Assembly: GCF_000699445.3 (NCBI RefSeq)
Contig: NC_067195.1
Coordinates: forward strand, 13,514,787 to 13,578,786
Origin: Schistosoma haematobium
Lineage: Eukaryota; Platyhelminthes; Trematoda; Strigeidida; Schistosomatidae
Length of the DNA: 64,000 nucleotides
Direction of reading: 5' to 3'
The position numbers and the translations under genes are program-made. The notes below the pieces were generated by a model. It was not told where the DNA came from. It did not search any database and saw only the letters and a program-made list of their open reading frames with translations. This document shows positions 55,141 through 64,000 of the stretch, piece by piece; the first letter of the stretch is position 1, and every line of letters begins with the position of its first letter.

Positions 55141-56430
55141 CGCTAACTTGTTCAAAGAGCGTACTAATTATCTCATTATTACCAAGGGTTTACGTCATAT
55201 ATAGTGAATTTAAGTGTCATCCCGTCGAACACATTATATACAATTTGTCTTAAATATAAAGACATTGTCTTCATTTAAAGACTGATGACAGAATAATTAG
55301 AAATACAGCAGTCGATAAAGTCGTTGAGCTGTTTCAAAATGTCATAATGAAAATGAGTATATCAAGAATCGAAAAAACATAGTATGATTATCTTTTTCGT
55401 TTTCCTTCGGTTAAAAACGACACTCACTCCATCCAACAGTAGACATTTAATCACAGAAATGAATGCCCAGCAAAATGTATGTCAACTTCTTGTATCATGA
55501 GTATACATAACTTATGGATATTCAAAAGTATACGAATAAGAAGTTTCCAAACTCTTATTAGCTGACTCGTTTTTCACCCAAACTGTTTGTGATCATTCTC
55601 GCCCTAACGATACCCATTTCCACAGATGAGAGTATGTTCGATGCGTCAATTCTTATTTTTTCTAATCATAGTGGTGAAGGAATCTATATGAATTCTTCAG
55701 TAATTACACTTGCAATAGATTATGAAGATTCTAAATAAGAGTGCAAGTACACACAGTTGACAGATATAATTTTATCAATTAAAATAAATCAATAACAGAG
55801 AAGTCGAAATGATAAATGACACATTTGAAAAATTAATGATTAATACCTTACTTTAACCCATGAAAAGTTTGTTTAATCAATAATTTTTGTATTATTCATC
55901 ATTGAAATGATTACTTCCTATTGATATTTGCCCATTGGAGAATCGGTCATATTATTTAGTTATCTAATAGTGGAATCTAAGACAACTGTTTAGCCAGATT
56001 TCGACTTTTGTATTAGTAATATTCTTTTATATTCGTGTGGTTGTTTTCAACTGTTTCGATAACATGGTGAGAAAATAGAATAGATGTAAAAAGTGCAAAG
56101 CATTTACGCTATATATATTGAACATTCTAATCATATATATGAAATGCCATGACAATCGTATATGTGATCAAATTATTCGAAATGTCTTGAACAAATACAC
56201 ATAAATTATTTTGATATCAACCCTGTCTTCTCAAAACACAATCGAAAGTTATGAAACGGACTAATTTTTCACACGATTGTTTGACGAATTAATTAAGAGT
56301 TTGCAGAAACAATCAACTGAGCAGGATCGCTGTATTAGCACTAATTATCATCGTAAACAGAACTTAAATGATGTAGGTGAACAGAAAATAAATATGATAG
56401 TTTCAATCATGAACTGGTCTCAGATAAAAA
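55141..56430. other. AT-rich intergenic DNA
   Basis: Nothing was recognised. Confidence 0.3.
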
Positions 56431-56600
56431 TTAATAATGAATGAATGTTTCGTCCTAATATAAGGATCTTCAGTAGTATGCTTCTACTAATCCATTGCGA
56501 ATAGAGGCTATGATCTCAAATCTCGTAGAGAGCTCTTAAACTTTAGACCACTGAATCAGGATCCAATAGTCTACGAACTGATTGAAGTTGAATTTCAGCT
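56431..56600 (-). mobile_element. Hammerhead SINE, degraded
   Basis: The minus strand has CTGAAGA, a perfect TCC/GGA stem II, and CGAAACATTC (56473-56441) without a GTC triplet. The head (GTTCAGTGGTC-like) is readable near 56545-56560. Confidence 0.5.
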
Positions 56601-58619
56601 CATTAGTCGAAATGTTAAGAAACCTAAAGGTTGATAGTTCGATTGCAGGAGGATCGTAAAGGTTTACTACCATGTGGTTAATTACTAGAATAGAATAGTT
56701 TTCAACTACTTACTGACTTTTAAAGATTATCTAACTCAAATCACTTCATGATATAAATAGCACAATTCAGAAATCTTCAAAAAGCATTTTATATGAAGAA
56801 AATAAATAGTTGATCAAAATATAACACAGTATAAAAGGTCAAAACAGATAATTCACATTATAATTGACCTATTATCAATCTCTACTTGAAATATTAACAT
56901 AAATATAGCTGATTTTTGTTCAATATTTAATAAGTTGAATAAATAATCATCTAAAATATCATGTCTACTGTAATAAATAATTATACTTGAATGAAATATC
57001 AGGGTTTGCATTTGTACTCAACTTATCAAATTCTAAATTCCATCATATACTGTTCGTTTAGTTATAAATTGATAAACTTGTCTAAATAATATTTCATAGT
57101 TAATGATATTCAAATACCAATGAACATTAATTATCATATCAAAATGGTTTACAACGAATTCAAATTCACTACATTGTTCACTAAATTGTTTGGTTTTATT
57201 TATTTGTTTATTTTTGGCTATCTAGTTTTCAGAGACAAATATATTACATAACTGTTAGGTTTATTTAATGAGTTATTTTGAAAGATAACCTTGCTCATAG
57301 TATTAATAAAAAGTTAAATAACCTATAATATTCAAATGAAATATATACCATCTGCTCAACATCAAAACACCAAAATTACATATACCTATGGTGATAGTAA
57401 AACACCATACGATTTGTGCATTTATAAGTTAAGTCACTAACCATTGGATTTCGAGGTTTGATTTGGTTGGGATTATGGTAAATCCTACACATGCGAACGA
57501 ATGACATGAACGGATACCTAATGTTAACTTAATAATGTGTCAAATCTTATCATAGCTGTGGTTTCGGGACGGAAATGTATATTTATCACCGACAAGTAAA
57601 TAAGTTTAGGTTTTTCCTGTAATAATTATCGATTACGATTAGCTATAATGATTTATATCCCTTTATTCTTTATCATATTATAATGAACGTGGATCACATT
57701 GGACTCTTATCAGTTTTCCCCATCTCCTCTTTCTTAATTTCCACAGGTTTTGTAGTATTCTTAGAAAATAATAGACCAGCAATCGCCTCAGGAATCTGTG
57801 TAACTGATAGTACTACCGTGACGATACATATTGAGTGATAGGCAGTTAGAAGTTAGCAGTCCAGTCAATCGACATCTAAATGTACATTCTTTTGCTGTAT
57901 ATTGCCAGCAACCGTGATATTTTTGACCAGGCCTTTTGTGACTTGTACAACGAAAGGTAGTATAATTTTCCAGAAACGCATCTGAATAGGTTATGCGATT
58001 AATAGACACAATAATGTATTAAAACAAACAAGATTAGATAACTTGTTGAAATATCTAGATGGAAGGAACAGATGGCTAAGGTGTTCGAGCAGGCTGCCAT
58101 TGATAAGTGCATTTCTTTTTTCACACTCATATCGACAAAATACAAGACAATAACGTATTGTATCTTATACATCTCAACTCGTACATAACAAAGTTCTTTT
58201 TATACGGAACTGAGAAATAAATTTACCATTAATTCACTCAAAGGTAAAAAAATATTTGGACACTTATCAATTTTGATTTGAAGAAAGCTTGCTATCATAA
58301 TGTCTACTATAAAACGTTTGTTTAATAAATATTCATTAAAATATATGCAAACGAAGTTACTAGACCATAGTCATCCGAACCCCATACTTTTCTTTCTTTA
58401 ACGTTGAACGTGACCTAACAGAAAACCGATTTGCCTAGGTTTGTGTTAATAGTTCTCACTTTACAAACCCTACATTGTATCTTACTTGTCATTACTTAGC
58501 TTCTACCTGCAAGTAATATATTCGTCTTTCACCATGAGTCATTGACATTATTCCAATTTTTGCTCTACAGTATATGAAATTCATCTTGTGATTCGTTACC
58601 TTCCCTATCCTATGGATGA
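56601..58619. other. AT-rich intergenic DNA
   Basis: Nothing was recognised. A minus-strand open frame at 57788-58009 is Cys-rich by chance and has no motif. Confidence 0.3.
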
Positions 58620-58889
58620 ATGACCTTGATACTACAAGATTTAGCCTTTGTATTCTGGTGCATATATCCCTTGCTACTCATTGACTTTTATTATCACTTA
58701 AATGTCATCTTGAATCCCTTGGGTTCAGAGTATTTTTCAGTCGGAAAGATCATAATTGTATGCCATCAATTTATTTGGCCCCTAATGTATGGAGCACTGA
58801 CACACTATGTGAACGGAAGGATGCTAGATATTACGCCCCTATTAGGCGTTGAAAAAGGATGCTTGTCCTTGAACGACATTACTGAGTAA
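58620..58889 (+). pseudogene. Possible reverse-transcriptase fragment (weak)
   Basis: This 89-residue open frame ends with VNGRMLDITPLLGVEKGCLS. The VNG...GV..GCLS pattern and its spacing resemble motif B of non-LTR reverse transcriptases (V.G.L...GVRQGCPLSP), and the preceding YFSVGKIII could be the helix before it. No motif A or C is present. A chance frame remains possible. Confidence 0.28.
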
Positions 58890-60114
58890 ACAACTTCTGG
58901 ATGACTTGTAAATAAAACTATGTTTAAAATCAGTTTCGCTTCCATGATAAATCTTTTCATCCTCAAACATGTTCGAGGTATAGATTCTACAATTATCGTC
59001 TCTAGTTTCCCTAAAAGATAATGGAGGAGACTAAAAGTACTACCGTGATGGTTTTTTAGAGTATCTCAGTATTTAGTAAGATTCATGATAGCCTGTAAAA
59101 ACTTTTTGAATGTCCATATGTACCTTCTGCTGGCAAACAGTTTATTAAAACAAATCTAAGCCCAGGAAATCAGTGTCAGGTAATGGGTGTTTGGGAAAAT
59201 AGTGACTCAAAATGAATAATGGGATGTGGTTCTCTTTGTGTTGGGAACAACAATGGATTCCAAGTATTGACCATTTGTCTCGTATTAAATATGTGACACA
59301 TATATCATTTTAATATTGCTTCTATCCACTAGTTTTAGATCGGTTTGATTACGTGTGGTGATTGAATCTACTACTAAACTATAAGCTATAGGCTTAGAAA
59401 TATAGATAAAAAATGGACAGATACACAATCCAACAGACTAAAATCGAACCAACACAAATACAATGGTTGAAGTATAGGATAGTGATAGAAGAGTTCAGTA
59501 TTAGTCATCGAAGAACAATTGAAAAAAGGAAGTAACCAGTAGAATTAAAATGACTCATTAAAATGTCAAATATCTATGATTAAAAAAAACTATTGTAACG
59601 AAAGTGGTAAGTTTTTCTTCACGAAACAAGATCTGTTTTAAAAAACATTATTAAGGTAGAACGGATGATTCATGCTGCTACCACACTTCATAAGCTAAGT
59701 AAAAATAATCCTCAAAATGAACCTCAGTCCCAAATACAGCCAGTTTCCCATAAACTGCTACGATCATATCATTTCATCGAAAATACTTGATCCATAATCA
59801 AAATAGCTAATATTGTAAAAATAAAGCAAACAACAATATTTAAATATACTAATCATTCAAAAGCTGTTCAAACTAACCAGCGTGATAACAGGAAACCAGT
59901 AGAGGGAAATACAGCGTGTCATTTTGGGGCTTTGAAACAGTTGCTTTATAAACCAAACAGAACTTTATTAGAGATCTATTTGCAAAATTTCGGTGTCCCA
60001 TACTGGATTTTCACGAGGTTTTAGAAAGTTTGAAACAATAAAACCATGGTATAAACCCCTGATAACTTGATCACAATCTTCAGTATAAGTCAATAGACTT
60101 TCCAGTTGATTACA
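58890..60114. other. AT-rich intergenic DNA
   Basis: Nothing was recognised. Confidence 0.3.
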
Positions 60115-61600
60115 ACCCAAAGGGACGAAATGGACTGGAAGAAAGGAACGAGAATGGTGACAGATTTGTAAGTGTGTGTGCATTCAACAGAATGGTTATA
60201 GGCGATACAATATTCTGCCACAAACGTATACACAAAGCTACAGAGGTCCCACTGTATCACACTACAGGAAATCAGATCGATCGTATTCACATCATTAAAA
60301 AATTCTAAAGATCAACGTAAGAGGTATCACACTACTATCGGTACCAGTAGAAGTTTACAAAAGTGTTGTTGAATCGGATGAAAGATTCAGTTGACGCCCA
60401 ACTTCGAGATCAGCAGACCGGATTTCGTAAGCATCGGTCGTTCACAGATCAAACAGTGACACTATGAATCATTGTTGAACAATCATTAGAATGGGACTCG
60501 TCACTATACGTCAACTTTCTTGACTGTGAAAAGGTATTTGATAGTGTGGATAGGAGAACCTTATGGAGCCTTCCTCGACACTATGGTGTACCTGAAAAAG
60601 CCGCCAACATCATTCGGAATTCATACAACGGTCTACACTACAAGACGTGCATGAAGGACAGCTGACAGATGCATTCCAAGTGCGGACTGGAGACAAACGA
60701 GTCTGCTTACTCTCTCCCATTCCGTTTCATCTAGTGGTTGACTGGATTATAAATTCCTTCACATCTTAGGGGAAGCATGGAATACAGTAGAAAGCTTTGT
60801 TGTAACTACACGATTTGGATTTCGCAGACGACCTAGCTCTAATATCCCATGCACATCAACAAATGCATGTCAAAACAAACAGTGTAGCAGCAGCCTCTAC
60901 AGCAGTAGGCTTCAATATACACGAGGGGAAAAACAAGATCCTCAGTTACAACATTGGGGACACCAACAAAATCATAAATGGTGGAGGAACTCTGAAACAG
61001 GTGGAAGATTTCACGTAGCTGGGAAGCATCATCTGTAAACCAGGAGGATCCGATGCAGACGTAAGGGCAATGATTTGCAAAGCAAGGGCTGCATTCCTAC
61101 AGTTGGAGAACATTTAGAGCTCAAAAAAGCTGTCAGTCAACATCAAAGTCATAATCTTCAATATAAACGTCACAACAGCTCTACTATATGGAGCTGAAAC
61201 GAGGAGAACTACTGCAACCATCATCAGAAAAGTACAAGTATTTATAAACAACCACAAAATGCTCAGTGTCCGTTGACAGGAAAACATCAGCAACAGCCTA
61301 CTGTGTGAGGCAACAAACCAGTTTACAGCTGAGGAGAAAATTAGGAAAAGACTTTGGAAGTGGATAGGACATATACTGCTGGAATCATCAAACTGCATCA
61401 CGAGGCAAGCGCCAACTTGAAATCCCAAAGGGAAACGGGAAAGTGGAGGGCCCGAGAACACACAGCGGCGAGAATTAGAAGCAGGCTTCAAAAGGATGAA
61501 TAGCAAATAGGAAGGATTGGCCAGGACCGAGTTGGATTGAGAATGCTGGTGGGCGGTTTATGCTCCTCCACGAGGGGTAACAGGCATAACTAAGTAAAAG
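60115..61600 (+). pseudogene. RTE-clade (SR2-like) retrotransposon, 5'-truncated and internally deleted
   Basis: The copy begins within the endonuclease (RNGLEERNENGDRF, then NQIDRIHI) and jumps near 60310-60370 to a reverse-transcriptase segment (DQQTGFRKHRSFTDQ, absent from the 36.8 kb copy). Motif A (VNFLDCEKVFDSVDRR) retains only its second acidic context because the usual DYEKAFD is DCEKVFD. Motif B is broken by shifts, while motif C FADDLALIS is intact (60818-60845). C-terminal pieces ([21 protein letters not shown]) run to the GGTAACAGGCATAACTAAGT end near 61597. There are many stops; it is much older than the 36.8 kb copy. Confidence 0.82.
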
Positions 61601-62740
61601 AATATCTTGATTCATGGACAGTTAAACAAACTCTACTGACCAACGACATGATATGCTTCACAAAATGTAAATATTTTCATGCAAGATATTCGGTTGTTAA
61701 GTCAATATAGATTTGTCTTTAAGTAATTACACATATGGACCTCACCGGGTTGAAACACATCTCAAAGCTCACGGACACAGATAAAATCAGTACCAATCAT
61801 TATGAAAAGCGAAATGATTATTGATTACAACACACTAATAGGAATTTATACACAGTTGTGTAGTTACCCGATCAGTTGAGTGGAATGTGTATGTCAGTTT
61901 CCTTTGTAAGCGATGAATAGAGATATTTTAGTTTCGAAAATATTAGTATTTTGTATGTTCCATTCGCTAGACGTTATACCTACATTCAGAAGGCTATTTT
62001 GTTTACTTGACTTAAAGTATGAGGCTGGCAAAGACTTATGAGAAACTGTATGTTTTTTGCCATCTTTGTGCAACTTATCACTGTGACCAGATGAAGAAGT
62101 GACATTAGTCTATGAAGTCGGTGACTGTTGGATTGTTCCGTATAGATAAGTGCAGATTAACTGATTGAGGGTCCGAGCAATTATCGTGAGCAATAGGTGA
62201 AATAAATTTACTTTGTTTCTCTCAGGTCTCTCAGTTCCGAAATATTTTTATGCGTTTTTGTTTAGCGAATTCACTATTTATTCTAAAATTATACTGCATG
62301 TGCTAAACGTTTCTTTTGATACTTATACCGTGACTACCTATACCATCCTGGGACAGCACCGCCTCGCAGTGCTAATGATGTGCTATAGTAATTTGAGCCG
62401 ATATGCATAAGTATCAGGTTCCACGTTGCTTATAATCGACTGAATTCGCTGTGATTATCGTAAGAAACAGTCATTCACACAAATGAATATAAACCTGTAC
62501 TAGCATACTATTGAATTTCTTTGTAAGTACAGAACTAGTAGGTTTTAGGGATGAATTCAATCGTTCTTTAATTGTGTTTCATAGTTTGGGAATACAGAAC
62601 GAGTATCAATAAATTTATTGAATTTATTGGATTATCTCGTTGTTAGTGATTTTGGCTGGTATATGATCAAACTTTGTTGGCATATGTTCATCTTTTGACG
62701 ATTGCCTCGGTAATAGCAATTATGAGATAAGTTGACGTAG
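61601..62740. other. Intergenic DNA
   Basis: Nothing was recognised. Confidence 0.3.
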
Positions 62741-62900
62741 ATGGAATGAGGTCAGTAATGGTACTCGGGACGCATGTTTCGTCCTAACTGGGACTATTAA
62801 GTTGGACATAACTACATCCCAGAGTCATCACTCCTAGACACGAACATAGTACAGTTCGCTTGGAAAGTGTTATCCACTTAACTATTGAGTGCAGATAGTC
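62741..62900 (-). mobile_element. Hammerhead SINE, degraded
   Basis: The minus strand keeps stem II (GTCC..GGAC), GAAAC and GTC (62769), but the box CTGANGA reads CTTAATA. A worn head follows to the right. Confidence 0.55.
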
Positions 62901-63623
62901 ACTCACTTGTGAAGCGGATAGGAGGTTTAGCATAGATATGATAAATTAATGTTCACCTGATTTGGCTATTCTATCTACGTCATACAACATTCGGACGGTA
63001 AATTTAGACTAGACTTATTTCTACGGTTTTTGTAAATGACGTCTGAGGCGTTCACTTTCACTAATCATGAAGTATAAACATGTAAGCTAAAACAGTTTTC
63101 ATTATCATTCAACCTAATAACACTGTAAAGTACATGAGACTATAATTTATTAACGATCTTTGTGGGACGCTAAAGTGACTTTGAAAAACCAACCAGTCTA
63201 CTAGGATCAAAAATAGATTATAAGATTAATATCAGGCATTAGGATTAAGAGTTAGAAGTTCAAGAGCTACAGTTACGTTTTCTATCACGCACCGACATTC
63301 GCTATAACGATAACTTGACTCACGATCATCCCTAGGTTTCTTAGGGAATATATGTATATAATTATGTAACAGGCCTTCAACTACAACTTTACAAAAAGAA
63401 AACTCATGAAATAAAGGATCTTTATTTAAAAAATATGCTTGTACATAAAGAGTAAATAACAATATACAACAAAGTGTACAAATGTTCTTTTGAGCAATTG
63501 ATTTTGGAATTCTATGATTCAATATTTAAGTGTATTTCTAACAATAATACTACAAACAGTATATATAAATATAAATCATGCAAAGCTGAGAATGAATTCC
63601 AAACAAACAAGATCTTATAGTTT
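62901..63623. other. Downstream flank of the right-hand gene
   Basis: No element was recognised. A 96-residue minus-strand open frame at 63522-63232 has no motif and lies beyond the polyadenylation signal. Confidence 0.35.
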
Positions 63624-63629
63624 TTTATT
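63624..63629 (-). promoter_or_regulatory. Polyadenylation signal AATAAA
   Basis: The AATAAA hexamer on the minus strand lies about 60 nt after the stop codon at 63689, a usual distance for a short 3' UTR. Confidence 0.55.
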
Positions 63630-63688
63630 ATTATTTCGAAACCTCCAGATTTATCCGCCTTTTTAACTCATCAAACCAATTTAATATT

Positions 63689-64000
63689 TTAAATAGAATT
63701 TTTAACTTTATCAATCAAACGTTGAATTTTATTCAGTTTGTCGAAATGTACTTCATGGTTTTCTTCTTGATAATGACTTTGTTGTAGGCAGTGCGGTGTT
63801 GTTGATTGAAGATGATGATCATTTGAATCATGTTTCTGATGTGATGGTGCTATTTGTTTAACTCTGACAATATCAACATTGTCATCATCATCATCATCGT
63901 CATCATCACCACGTTCAATTTGTTCCGGTAATTTTATAGAAGTAAACGTCTGAGCAGAATTTTCTGGAATTTGTTTCTGTAATGTGTTGAGAATAACAGC
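63689..64000 (-). CDS. Last coding exon of an unidentified gene (C-terminal 103 residues)
   Basis: The frame is open from the window edge to TAA at 63691-63689 and lacks an internal Met. It is hydrophilic throughout. Features in order are a start AVILNTLQKQIPENS, nine consecutive Asp (residues 32-40) encoded by a GAT/GAC run, a His/Gln-rich stretch (SHQKHDSNDHHLQS), and a final amphipathic helix (FDKLNKIQRLIDKVKNSI). The codon composition is more ordered than in the surroundings, and a polyadenylation signal follows. The Asp run suggests a disordered acidic region. I do not recognise the protein; the upstream exons lie beyond the right edge. Confidence 0.72.
   Translation of the reverse strand, partial: AVILNTLQKQIPENSAQTFTSIKLPEQIERGDDDDDDDDDNVDIVRVKQIAPSHQKHDSNDHHLQSTTPHCLQQSHYQEENHEVHFDKLNKIQRLIDKVKNSI

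Noticed and set aside
63232..63522. 96-residue minus-strand open frame near the right-hand gene
   Set aside because: It lies beyond the stop codon and polyadenylation signal of that gene and has no motif.

Overview
The window looks like AT-rich nuclear DNA of a blood fluke, genus Schistosoma or a very close trematode. The grounds are the repeat content (an RTE-clade non-LTR element of SR2 type, a Ty3/Gypsy element, a Penelope-like element, a Merlin transposon, and tRNA-headed short repeats carrying hammerhead ribozymes), plus two 35-nt spliceosomal introns near the start of a gene. I cannot assign a species. There is no sign of prokaryotic gene organisation.

Host genes occupy very little of the window. 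At the left, on the minus strand, five spliceable exons (5027 down to 1519, with a possible sixth at 191-99) encode two EF-hands followed by a Ser/Asp-rich linker. The pattern best resembles the N-terminal half of Rab11-family interacting protein 3/4. At the right edge, also on the minus strand, is the last coding exon of a second gene (64000 down to 63689), with nine consecutive Asp residues, a stop codon and a polyadenylation signal. The roughly 58 kb between them is intergenic or long-intron DNA filled with repeats.

Layout from left to right: EF-hand gene (0-5 kb); fragments of non-LTR reverse transcriptase, four copies of a ~150 bp repeat and a damaged RTE 3' fragment (6-9 kb, 14 kb); a decayed Ty3/Gypsy gag-pol on the minus strand (9.9-13.6 kb); AT-rich DNA with scattered old SINEs (14-34 kb), including a 166 bp hairpin element with a 12 bp target duplication at 33.1 kb; a 5'-truncated Penelope-like element bounded by 259 bp inverted repeats, each holding a minimal hammerhead (35.0-36.4 kb); an RTE copy with perfect 14 bp target duplications and a large internal deletion (36.8-39.0 kb); hammerhead SINEs, often in inverted pairs (40-56 kb); a catalytically damaged Merlin transposase (50.9-51.5 kb); a second decayed RTE copy (60.1-61.6 kb); then the terminal exon of the right-hand gene.

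The most notable content is the density of self-cleaving RNA motifs. Hammerhead-like cores occur in two short-repeat subfamilies and in both ends of the Penelope-like element. The 166 bp hairpin element folds on paper into a three-way junction with hammerhead-like CTGATGA and GAAA segments but non-canonical spacing. I found no intact mobile element. Every reverse transcriptase, integrase or transposase gene here is truncated, frameshifted, deleted or mutated at catalytic positions. All assignments come from reading the sequence and from remembered family motifs; no database search was run.
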